Assembly (NCBI GenBank): GCA_903922545.1
Contig: CAIXUE010000180.1
Location: 1 to 6,014, forward strand
Direction of reading: 5' to 3'
Source of the DNA: an uncultured Alphaproteobacteria bacterium
GTDB taxonomy: Bacteria; Pseudomonadota; Alphaproteobacteria; Micropepsales; Micropepsaceae
Length of the DNA stretch: 6,014 bases
Shown in pieces: positions 1 to 5,042 of the stretch (within the stretch, counting starts at the first letter, position 1; the number at the start of each line of letters is the position of its first letter). Both the position numbers and the translations under genes were made by a program. Below the pieces are notes generated by a model. That model made no database searches, was not told the DNA's origin, and saw only the letters and a list, made by a program, of their open reading frames with translations.

Positions 1-70
1 GGACAAGCTCGGCGACATTGCCCCGCTCTTTATAGGTGGGCAGGACGATGGAAAGCCGGGCGCTGGACAC
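1..70 (-). CDS. Family 2 glycosyltransferase, N-terminal fragment
   Basis: Only the first 23 codons are present; the gene runs off the left edge. The translation from a GTG start contains LSIVLPTYKERGNVAELV, the opening beta strand and nucleotide-binding loop of GT2 enzymes of the dolichyl-phosphate mannosyltransferase (DPM1-like) type, which transfer sugars from nucleotide-sugars to lipid carriers or other acceptors at the cytoplasmic face of the membrane. The GTG is chosen because an AGGGGG Shine-Dalgarno lies 9 nt upstream (85-80) and an in-frame TGA occurs a few codons before it, leaving no ATG option. The gene follows the small-gene set on the same strand after about 150 nt holding two dyads, so it may have its own transcript. 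The acceptor and exact subfamily cannot be told from this fragment. Confidence 0.75.
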   Translation of the reverse strand, partial: MSSARLSIVLPTYKERGNVAELV

Positions 71-73
71 GAA

Positions 74-102
74 GGAAATCCCCCTGGATCAGAGGGATTT
101 CC
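74..102 (-). promoter_or_regulatory. Leader hairpin covering the glycosyltransferase Shine-Dalgarno
   Basis: Arms GGAAATCCC (74-82) and GGGATTTCC (94-102) are perfect 9-bp complements. After one C/A mismatch, three more pairs (84-86 with 90-92) close on a 3-nt loop. Read on the minus strand, the AGGGGG Shine-Dalgarno of the glycosyltransferase (85-80) lies inside the stem, and the hairpin ends 3 nt before the GTG start. If transcribed it could restrict ribosome access. As DNA it could equally be an operator for a dimeric regulator. The dyad is seen directly; its function is inferred. Confidence 0.45.
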
Positions 103-118
103 ATTAGCGCCGCCCTGA

Positions 119-124
119 CGTCAA
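119..124 (-). promoter_or_regulatory. Possible -35 hexamer (TTGACG) upstream of glycosyltransferase
   Basis: TTGACG on the minus strand matches the sigma-70-type -35 consensus at 5 of 6 positions and lies about 50 nt before the GTG start. No convincing -10 is found 16-18 nt downstream; the best is GGAAAT. It also overlaps the palindrome TGACGTCA (116-123). This is weak evidence for a promoter separating the glycosyltransferase from the upstream small genes. Confidence 0.2.
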
Positions 125-145
125 GAGAAATTCTGCATCTGCCGC

Positions 146-178
146 GCGCCCGCTCAAGGCGCTGTCGCGCGCGGGCGC
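146..178. repeat. GC-rich inverted repeat, possible terminator stem
   Basis: GCGCCCGC (146-153) and GCGGGCGC (171-178) are perfect 8-bp complements around a 17-nt loop. It lies between the last small gene and the glycosyltransferase, directly beyond the larger 18-bp repeat. No T-tract follows on either strand, so it is not a classical intrinsic terminator, although tract-less hairpins between alphaproteobacterial genes are common. In such GC-rich sequence a chance dyad is possible. Confidence 0.3.
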
Positions 179-182
179 TTGG

Positions 183-229
183 CATGCTTGAAATGGCTGA
201 ATTGCTACCGATCAGCCATTTCAAGCATG
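183..229. repeat. Perfect 18-bp inverted repeat at the 3' end of the small operon
   Basis: Left arm 183-200 (CATGCTTGAAATGGCTGA) and right arm 212-229 are perfect reverse complements around an 11-nt loop (201-211). In the minus-strand transcript the stem begins with the last two codons and TGA stop (221-223) of the 55-residue gene. The arms are clearly richer in A+T than the surroundings. An 18-bp uninterrupted match is far beyond chance in this length. It probably forms the 3'-end hairpin of the operon transcript (terminator or RNA-stability stem) but lacks a T-tract. A remnant of a small palindromic repeat element is the alternative. Confidence 0.65.
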
Positions 230-388
230 GAAGAAGTTGGCGTAGCTGAAATAGATCACCACGCCCGCCAAAACCGCCAGGCCAAGGCTGACCCGAAGGA
301 CCCAGCGCACCGTGCCGGTTTCGGCGCCCTGGCGCGCGTCCTGGGCGCCAATGTCTTCGGCATGCCGTTGTTCATTTGTCTGTACCAT
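221..388 (-). CDS. Small single-span membrane protein, 55 aa, unknown function
   Basis: ATG at 388 is preceded by an AGGGAG Shine-Dalgarno about 8 nt upstream, just after the stop of the preceding gene (12-nt gap), and the frame runs to TGA at 223-221. The protein has a charged, Gln/Glu/Arg-rich N-terminal half (MVQTNEQRHAEDIGAQDARQ, residues 1-20). One hydrophobic segment then spans about residues 30-49 (WVLRVSLGLAVLAGVVIYF), and a short aromatic tail ends FFHA. It is therefore probably an inner-membrane protein with a cytoplasmic N-terminus. I do not recognise a named family, although similar short soluble-head plus C-terminal-helix proteins are common next to stress genes in Alphaproteobacteria. 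The context suggests co-transcription with the DUF3309 gene. The Shine-Dalgarno, the operon spacing and the clean helix support a real gene. Confidence 0.7.
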   Translation of the reverse strand: MVQTNEQRHAEDIGAQDARQGAETGTVRWVLRVSLGLAVLAGVVIYFSYANFFHA

Positions 389-400
389 GATGCTTACTCC

Positions 401-616
401 CTATTCCGCTGCATGACCCGGCATACGGGCTTGCAGTTCGCCAATCGCATTTTCGATCTGCAGCGCCAGAACGCCGCCTTCCGTGCCGGCGAGCCAGGCG
501 CGCAGAATTTCAAGCCGCTCACCATCGTTGAAGCGCCGGTCGCGGATCACATCACCGGGCAACCGGTAAAAACGGGCCGGCCGATTTCTGATTTCTTCGA
601 TAAGCCTTTTTTCCAT
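401..616 (-). CDS. Small conserved-type hypothetical protein, 71 aa
   Basis: A 71-residue, charged, soluble protein without signal peptide or membrane segment. The core, about residues 17-42, contains LPGDVIRDRRFNDGERLEIL followed by RAWLAG. From memory, this resembles short alphaproteobacterial proteins with a P-x-D-V-hydrophobic-x-D-x-x-hydrophobic ... IL-x-x-W pattern, which may act as small helical proteins; no function is established. The C-terminal half (LALQIENAIGELQARMPG) should be an amphipathic helix. ATG at 616 lies 11 nt after the stop of the DUF3309 gene with only a weak AGG upstream, so translation may be coupled. Its position between two small membrane-protein genes suggests a shared stress-related role, which is inference. 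Confidence 0.7.
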   Translation of the reverse strand: MEKRLIEEIRNRPARFYRLPGDVIRDRRFNDGERLEILRAWLAGTEGGVLALQIENAIGELQARMPGHAAE

Positions 617-627
617 GACGCCTGCTG

Positions 628-780
628 TCAGATGCTGCCGGCCAGTGCCAAGACCAGCACCACCACCAGCACCAGGCCGAGCGTGCCGGAGGGGTAATAG
701 CCCCAGCCCCGGCTATGGGGCCAGGAAGGCCAGGCGCCCAGGAGCAGAAGAAGCAGGACGATGATCAAAATAGTTCCCAT
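628..780 (-). CDS. DUF3309 family small membrane protein, 50 aa
   Basis: The protein begins MGTILIIVLLLLLLGAWPSW and continues PHSRGWGYYPSGTLGLVLVV. This is the DUF3309 layout: a hydrophobic helix (residues 3-16), a conserved loop W-P-S-W-P-H-S-R-x-W-G-Y-x-P-S-G (17-32), and a second helix (34-48). Length fits the family, which is about 50 residues. It should be a two-span inner-membrane peptide; no biochemical role is known. ATG at 780 has a good AGGAAAGG Shine-Dalgarno a few bases upstream, and the GGAAC-N17-GTTCC element lies about 30 nt upstream, giving a short leader. It is the first gene of the three-gene minus-strand set. Family recognition is by motif memory and is strong. Confidence 0.85.
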   Translation of the reverse strand: MGTILIIVLLLLLLGAWPSWPHSRGWGYYPSGTLGLVLVVVLVLALAGSI

Positions 781-810
781 GCAATGCCTTTCCTGGAATT
801 TCCATCATAG

Positions 811-837
811 GGAACTCCGCTATGGGACGGGGGTTCC
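811..837. promoter_or_regulatory. Symmetric GGAAC-N17-GTTCC, candidate bidirectional EcfG-type promoter
   Basis: GGAAC at 811-815 and GTTCC at 833-837 are separated by exactly 17 nt. The alphaproteobacterial general-stress sigma factors (EcfG, SigT, RpoE2) recognise GGAAC as -35 and (C)GTT as -10 with about 16-18 nt between them. Because the element is its own reverse complement in the two boxes, both strands read GGAAC-N17-GTT. The plus reading would start transcription near 843, about 60 nt before the PRC-barrel gene. The minus reading would start near 805, about 25 nt before the DUF3309 gene. The base before GTT is G (plus) or A (minus) rather than the usual C. Both genes are of stress type, which supports the reading. 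Confidence 0.6.
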
Positions 838-845
838 GGCCGGGT

Positions 846-878
846 AAGGAAACTCCGCCGCCGTCTGGCCGTTTCCTT
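846..878. repeat. Second dyad, AAGGAAAC-N17-GTTTCCTT
   Basis: AAGGAAAC (846-853) and GTTTCCTT (871-878) are perfect 8-bp complements around 17 nt, the same spacing as the neighbouring GGAAC dyad, with centres about 38 bp apart. If transcription starts near 843, this forms a hairpin in the leader of the PRC-barrel gene, 13 nt before its Shine-Dalgarno. As DNA it could be an operator or a weaker ECF-like promoter. The dyad is certain; the role is open. Confidence 0.45.
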
Positions 879-904
879 TTGGTGTGGAGACAGGAGTTTG
901 CGTC

Positions 905-1291
905 ATGAACAACAATCGCCGGATCATGCTTTGCGGCGCCGCCTTGGCCACGCTGTTCGGTGTAACAAGTGTTTGGGCCGATCCCGCGCCGGCCATAGCC
1001 GCCAACAACAGCAGCAGCGGGATGATCGCCCTGAACAGTTTGCCCGATGCACCCGCCACATTGGCCACCGCCAAGGTTGCGGACGCCAAAGGCCTGACGG
1101 TGGGCGGGGTTCAAAAAATTGTCATGGATGCCAATGGCAAACCCGTGTCGGTGGACGTGTCTCTGCTGGGATCAGGCGCGGTGGTGGCGATTGACGCCGC
1201 CAAATTCAATTACGATCAGGGTCATAATGTTCTGACGGCTGAGCTGGATGCCCAGCAGATCGCCGCCGCGCCCCGCGCGCCCCAAAGCTGA
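905..1291 (+). CDS. Secreted PRC-barrel-like protein, 128 aa
   Basis: Start ATG at 905 is chosen because AGGAG (892-896) lies 8 nt upstream and a clean signal peptide follows. Residues 1-25 hold a basic N-terminus (NNNRR), a hydrophobic core and a VWA cleavage site before DPAPA, so the mature protein should be periplasmic or exported. After a Ser/Asn/Ala-rich linker (about 26-50), residues 52-120 contain VGGVQKIVMDANGKPVSVDV, then VVAIDAAKFNYD and LTAELDAQQI. This is the strand-and-turn pattern of PRC-barrel domains, beta-barrel modules found in photosynthetic reaction centre H subunits and in many small stress proteins. Exported PRC-barrel proteins are frequent in Alphaproteobacteria; their ligand is usually unknown. 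It is divergent from the DUF3309 gene and probably shares its stress promoter. Confidence 0.75.
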   Translation: MNNNRRIMLCGAALATLFGVTSVWADPAPAIAANNSSSGMIALNSLPDAPATLATAKVADAKGLTVGGVQKIVMDANGKPVSVDVSLLGSGAVVAIDAAKFNYDQGHNVLTAELDAQQIAAAPRAPQS

Positions 1292-1319
1292 TTGCTGATC
1301 CAAATCCGGGCGCCCGGCG

Positions 1320-1361
1320 TATAAGAGACAAATAGCAAGCGCGGCCAAGTCCAGCTATACT
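1320..1361 (+). promoter_or_regulatory. Candidate -10 elements in the leader of the cfa-family gene
   Basis: The 102-nt gap between the PRC-barrel gene and the methyltransferase has two -10-like hexamers, TATAAG (1320-1325) and TATACT (1356-1361), each 5 of 6 to consensus. They would give leaders of roughly 60 or 25 nt. Neither has a good -35 at 16-18 nt; the best is TAGCAA at 1333-1338. An activator-dependent promoter, or readthrough from the upstream gene, is possible. Confidence 0.25.
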
Positions 1362-1393
1362 GGCTGGCCTACGGCCTTCCCGGGGAAACGCCC

Positions 1394-2560
1394 ATGAGCC
1401 TTATCCCTTCGTCTTTCATCGCCGACAAATGGCGCAAGGCGATTGCCCGCATCGATACCGGAAACCTGACCTTTATCGCTCCCGATGGCGAGGTGACGGA
1501 AATTCGCGGTATTCATCCAGGCCCGTCGGCGCGCTTTGAAATCAGCGACTGGAGCGTTTTGCGGCGAATTCTGGCGCGCGGCGATATCGGCCTGGGCGAG
1601 GAATTCATCGCCGGATCCTGGACCAGCGACAATGTCGAGAATCTGATCAGCCTGTTCCTGCTGAACCTGGACAAGCTGGAAGATTTTTCCGACGGCAATT
1701 TCGCCAACCGGCTGGCCTTTGTAATTCACAATGCGCTGGTGCGGCGCAATTCGGTGGCCGGTTCGTCGCGCAACATCAAAGCGCATTACGATGTGGGCAA
1801 TGAGTTCTACAAACTCTGGCTGGACCAGAGCATGACCTATTCTTCGGCGCTTTATGCCGGGACCGACGAGCTTTACCGCGCCCAGCAGAACAAATATGAG
1901 CGCATTCTTTCCAAATTCGAAAAGACAAAAGCCTCGGTGCTGGAAATCGGCTGCGGCTGGGGCGGCTTTGCCGAGCGCGCGGCGCAATCCGAACATAACG
2001 TGACGGGCCTGACCATTTCGCCGGCCCAGCATCAGTTCGCCAATCAAAGATTGGGCGGCGCGGCGGATATTCGCCTGGAAGATTACCGCAAATGCAAAGG
2101 CCAGTTCGACAATATCGTCTCCATCGAAATGTTCGAGGCGGTGGGCGAACATTACTGGCCGCAATATTTCGCGTGCGTGGCGGAGAGGCTGAAGCGCGGC
2201 GGCCGCGCCATCGTCCAGACCATCACCATCCGCGACGAGCTGTTCGAAGGCTATCGCCATCGTTCCGATTTCATCCGCCATTACGTCTTTCCAGGCGGCA
2301 TGCTGCCGTCACTGGCGCGCTTTCGCGAGGAAGCTGAAAAGGCCGGGCTGAAATTCGCCGGCGCTTTTGCCTTTGGCGGCGATTATGCCCGCACCTTGCG
2401 CGAATGGTCGGCGCGGATGCAGGCCAAGAGCAGCGAGATCATGGCGCTGGGCCATGACGAGAAATTCCTGCGCAACTGGGAATTCTACCTGGGCATTTGC
2501 GCCGCGGCCTTCCAGGTCGCGCGCACCGATGTGGTGCAGGTCGAACTGGTCAACGCTTAA
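1394..2560 (+). CDS. cfa: Cyclopropane-fatty-acyl-phospholipid synthase family methyltransferase
   Basis: This 388-residue protein matches the usual length and order of the family. The enzyme transfers a methylene from S-adenosylmethionine across the double bond of unsaturated acyl chains of membrane phospholipids. Visible landmarks are HYDVGNEFYKLWLDQSMTYS (131-150), the SAM-binding motif I VLEIGCGWGGFA (182-193), GLTIS (205-209), IEMFEAVG (244-251) with the Glu of the bicarbonate site, FIRHYVFPGGMLPS (293-306) and WEFYLGICAAAF (362-373). The position of the Escherichia coli active-site Cys139 reads Ser here (TYSS), a substitution I believe occurs in many homologues. The N-terminal 120 residues form the lipid-interacting domain. 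ATG at 1394 has GGGGA 7 nt upstream. Its stop overlaps the convergent MFS gene by 4 nt. Related SAM enzymes that methylate or methylenate fatty acids differently (UfaA/10-methyl type) cannot be wholly excluded. Confidence 0.9.
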   Translation: MSLIPSSFIADKWRKAIARIDTGNLTFIAPDGEVTEIRGIHPGPSARFEISDWSVLRRILARGDIGLGEEFIAGSWTSDNVENLISLFLLNLDKLEDFSDGNFANRLAFVIHNALVRRNSVAGSSRNIKAHYDVGNEFYKLWLDQSMTYSSALYAGTDELYRAQQNKYERILSKFEKTKASVLEIGCGWGGFAERAAQSEHNVTGLTISPAQHQFANQRLGGAADIRLEDYRKCKGQFDNIVSIEMFEAVGEHYWPQYFACVAERLKRGGRAIVQTITIRDELFEGYRHRSDFIRHYVFPGGMLPSLARFREEAEKAGLKFAGAFAFGGDYARTLREWSARMQAKSSEIMALGHDEKFLRNWEFYLGICAAAFQVARTDVVQVELVNA

Positions 2561-4080
2561 GGCCTGAGTGATTTCGCCCGTATCGCCGGCACTATCAGAA
2601 GCGACAACGCGAACAGCACCGCCAGCACCAGCCAGCCTTCATTTAGCGATTGGGTGAGGGCGGCGCGCTGCACCATGGGCGCGATCATCGCCTTGGTCAG
2701 TTCGTCCACCGGGCCCATGGCATGGCCGCGAAACAAGGCGGTGGGAAGGCCCACCAGCCTGGCCGCGCCGGCATCACCGGCCTGAAGGCGGTTCACCAAT
2801 GCGGCGGCATGGCCGGCGGTGCGGCTGGACACCAGCGTGTCGATCATGGCGATGCCGATCGCCCCGCCCAGATTGCGCATCAGGTTGAAAAGGCCGCTGG
2901 CGTCGGGGACGTCGGCCTCGGACCATCCTTCCAGCGCCAGGCGCGTGGCGGGAAGAATGCAGAGCATCACCGCCAGCCCCCGCAGGATCTGCGGCCAGAA
3001 CAGGCCCCAGAAATCGCTTTGCGGCGTCACCAACCCATTGGAAAAAAGCCCCAGCCCGAACAGCACAAAGCCGATGGCCACCAGAAGCCGGTTGTCCATC
3101 CGCGATTCCAGAAGCGCCGCCACCGGCGCCATCAGGAGCTGGGCTGCCCCCGACACCATCATGATCTCGCCGATCTCAAGCGGGCTGTGGCCGCGCACCA
3201 GGCCCAGGAACAGGGCCAGCATGTACACCGAGCCATAAAGCCCCATGCCGAAGACAAAGGAGAGCGCGCTGCCCAGGGCGAAAGCGCGGTGGCGAAAGCG
3301 GCGAAGATCGATGAACGGCATGGCGTGGGTGAAGGCGCGCCAGCCGCCCAGCAGCGCCGACACCGCGCAAATGCCGCCGATAGAAAAAACAAAGCTACCC
3401 TGCCAATGGCGGCCCGGCGCTTCGTTGAGCAACAATTCCAGCGAGGCCAGGAAAATCGCCGCCAGCACAAGGGTGGCGTAATCGAGTTTGCGCAGGATAG
3501 CCGGTTCAGCCTCGCCCACCCGCACGCACGACGCCACCACCAGACAGACAGCAAGGCCGGGAAAAATATTGACCAGGAAAATCCAGTGCCAGGAATAATG
3601 CTGGGTGAGCCAGCCGCCGATGAACGGTCCGATGGTGGGTGCGGTGACGGCGAAGGTGCCCGCCAGGGTGGTGGCGAGGATCTCGCGTTCTTTTGGCATC
3701 ATCACAAAGATGGAAGTGAAGACGGCCGGGATCAGCATGCCGCCGAAAAAGCCCTGGATCACGCGCAGCCAGACCAGCATGTCGAAGCTGGTGGCGAAGG
3801 CACAGGCGAGACTTGCCAGCGTGAAGCCGAGCGTGGCGGCGACAAACATCCAGCGCAGCGACAGGGCGCGGGTGAGAAGCCCCGTCAGGGGAATGGCGAT
3901 CACCTCGGCGGTGAGATAGCCGGTTTGAATCCAGCCCAGCTTTTCCGGCGCGATGCCAAGCGCGCCGCCGATGGTGGTGAGGGCGCTGGCCACCACCTGA
4001 ATATCCAGCACAGCCATGAACAGCGCCACGCACATGGCGGTGAAGCCCAGCCAGAGCAGGACGGGATTTACGCGCGCCAT
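2557..4080 (-). CDS. DHA2-type (EmrB/QacA-like) MFS transporter
   Basis: From ATG at 4080 the protein has 507 residues, typical of 14-helix drug:H+ antiporters. Family marks are LFMAVLDIQVVASAL in helix 1 (20-34) with the conserved Asp26, WIQTGYLTAEVIAIPLTG (50-67), LRVIQGFFGGMLIPA (105-119), and the antiporter motif C in helix 5, TIGPFIGGWLTQHYSWHWIF (149-168). The C-terminal half shows LFNLMRNLGGAIGIA (397-411), also typical of the group. It sits in the inner membrane and would export amphipathic compounds using the proton gradient. It is the last gene of the four-gene minus-strand operon, overlapping the hydroxylase gene by 13 nt, so it may export or move the operon's lipid product (inference). 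A GTG at 4113 would add 11 residues with no benefit. A separate EmrA-like partner is not seen in the window. Confidence 0.88.
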   Translation of the reverse strand: MARVNPVLLWLGFTAMCVALFMAVLDIQVVASALTTIGGALGIAPEKLGWIQTGYLTAEVIAIPLTGLLTRALSLRWMFVAATLGFTLASLACAFATSFDMLVWLRVIQGFFGGMLIPAVFTSIFVMMPKEREILATTLAGTFAVTAPTIGPFIGGWLTQHYSWHWIFLVNIFPGLAVCLVVASCVRVGEAEPAILRKLDYATLVLAAIFLASLELLLNEAPGRHWQGSFVFSIGGICAVSALLGGWRAFTHAMPFIDLRRFRHRAFALGSALSFVFGMGLYGSVYMLALFLGLVRGHSPLEIGEIMMVSGAAQLLMAPVAALLESRMDNRLLVAIGFVLFGLGLFSNGLVTPQSDFWGLFWPQILRGLAVMLCILPATRLALEGWSEADVPDASGLFNLMRNLGGAIGIAMIDTLVSSRTAGHAAALVNRLQAGDAGAARLVGLPTALFRGHAMGPVDELTKAMIAPMVQRAALTQSLNEGWLVLAVLFALSLLIVPAIRAKSLRP

Positions 4081-5042
4081 GAAAGCGCCCGCCCATCCAT
4101 CACCCGCCGCCACAAGGGCGGCGCCAGGGCCATAAGAATGCTGCCGGCATAGCCAAAAGGCAGTTCGGGCGCATCATGCCGCCGCAGGGTCTGATAGGCG
4201 GCCGCCGGGCGGCGGTGATGATGGGAATGCCGGCCCATGTTGAAGACCAGCGCATTGGCCAGGACATTGCTGCTGTTCCAGCTATGGCGGTCAGCCAGTG
4301 CTTCCAGTTTTCCATCCGCGCCCGCGCCCCGCATCAGGCCGTAATGGGCGATGTAGTTGAAAAGTTCCAGCACCAGAATGGCCACCGCGCTCTGGCAAAG
4401 AAAAAACAACAAGGCGCGCGGGCCGATAAAAAAGCCGATGGCTGTGAACAACAGAGCCATCACGGCCATATCGAGCCACAATCGATGCCCGCCTCGCCGC
4501 TGTTCGAAAATCCAGGCTTCGCGGAACTGGCCCGCCAGGGTGCGCAGGAAAAAGCGGTAGAAGCTTTCGCCCAGCCGCGCCGTGGCCGCATCCCTGTCCG
4601 TGCCGGCAAAGCGATGATGGCCGTGGATATGGGCGATGCGGAAATGCCGGTAACTCATGGCGGTGAGAAGAGCCGTGCCCAGCATCGCCTCACGCGCATC
4701 ACCGCTGTGGATCGCTTCATGGGCGCAAAGCACGCCGAACACGCCCGTGGTGACGCCCAAGCTCACAACCAGCGCAAGGAAACCCGCCGGGCTTGTTTGC
4801 TGTGAAATCCAAAGGCCCCAACCCGCCGCGATCAACTGCAGCGGAATATAAAGCCAGAGCAGAAGCCGGAAGGATTTGCCATCCGCGCCTTGCGGCCCGT
4901 CACCGCGCGCGGCGAGGAATTCCGCCGCCACCAGCGCCGCCAGCAGCAGCGCCACGCTGAGGAAGGGACCGGCCGCACCCAGCCCGTAATAGAAAAGCGG
5001 AATGGAAAACAGGAACAGAAACGGCCCGCTGTAACGCAGCAT
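4068..5042 (-). CDS. AlkB-like di-iron membrane hydroxylase/desaturase
   Basis: This integral-membrane protein of 324 residues is shorter than classical alkane 1-monooxygenases (about 400). Its C-terminal third is strongly AlkB-like: HSWNSSNVLANALVF, then GRHSHHHRRP (270-279) and FGYAGSILMALAPPLWRRVM (297-316). Histidine boxes are HEAIH (108-112), HIHGHH (138-143), NYIAHYGLMR (229-238) and HSHHH (272-276), giving the nine histidines expected to hold the di-iron site. Hydrophobic segments at about 6-44, 60-105 and 190-230 supply the membrane helices. Unlike typical AlkB, the acidic residues of the EHxxGHH, NYxEHYG and HSDHH motifs are replaced by Ala, Ala and His. Substrate is unknown. The operon position after a type III PKS and a methyltransferase points to oxidation of a phenolic or pyrone lipid rather than free alkanes. 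ATG at 5042 overlaps the preceding stop as TGATG; GTG at 5045 is the alternative. Confidence 0.85.
   Translation of the reverse strand: MLRYSGPFLFLFSIPLFYYGLGAAGPFLSVALLLAALVAAEFLAARGDGPQGADGKSFRLLLWLYIPLQLIAAGWGLWISQQTSPAGFLALVVSLGVTTGVFGVLCAHEAIHSGDAREAMLGTALLTAMSYRHFRIAHIHGHHRFAGTDRDAATARLGESFYRFFLRTLAGQFREAWIFEQRRGGHRLWLDMAVMALLFTAIGFFIGPRALLFFLCQSAVAILVLELFNYIAHYGLMRGAGADGKLEALADRHSWNSSNVLANALVFNMGRHSHHHRRPAAAYQTLRRHDAPELPFGYAGSILMALAPPLWRRVMDGRALSWRA

Noticed and set aside
116..123. TGACGTCA octamer palindrome
   Set aside because: A single 8-bp palindrome without a second copy or known regulator is too short to support a site call.
30..224. 64-codon minus-strand frame through both intergenic dyads
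   Set aside because: It starts in the inverted-repeat loop region without a ribosome site and is out of frame with the glycosyltransferase motif LSIVLPTYKERGN, which is clearly the real frame.
179..697. 172-codon open frame on the plus strand
   Set aside because: It covers three small minus-strand genes that each have better start signals or family support, and its start lies in the 18-bp inverted repeat. The Thr/Ser-rich stretch is the complement of the DUF3309 hydrophobic helix codons.
884..904. Upstream GTG start for the PRC-barrel protein
   Set aside because: The ATG at 905 has AGGAG at proper spacing and gives a normal signal peptide. The GTG would place the Shine-Dalgarno inside the gene.
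713..1114. 133-codon minus-strand frame crossing the divergent promoter region
   Set aside because: It overlaps both the DUF3309 gene and the signal-peptide gene in other frames and would run through the promoter dyads; composition is shadow-like.
1306..1317. CCGGGCGCCCGG palindrome after the PRC-barrel gene
   Set aside because: As an RNA hairpin it has only a 4-bp stem with a 4-nt loop and no T-tract, so I do not call it a terminator. Such GC palindromes are expected by chance here.
1355..2281. 308-codon open frame on the minus strand
   Set aside because: It is antisense to the cfa-family gene, whose motifs are unmistakable. The frame shows no recognisable domain or Shine-Dalgarno.
4081..4113. 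Upstream GTG start for the MFS transporter
   Set aside because: It would add 11 Gly/Ala-rich residues and lengthen the overlap with the hydroxylase gene. The ATG at 4080 puts the first helix at the usual place.
2650..4152. 500-codon open frame on the plus strand
   Set aside because: It lies opposite the MFS gene, which has clear family motifs. The product is rich in His, Gln, Gly and Arg with no domain, the usual antisense shadow in GC-rich DNA.
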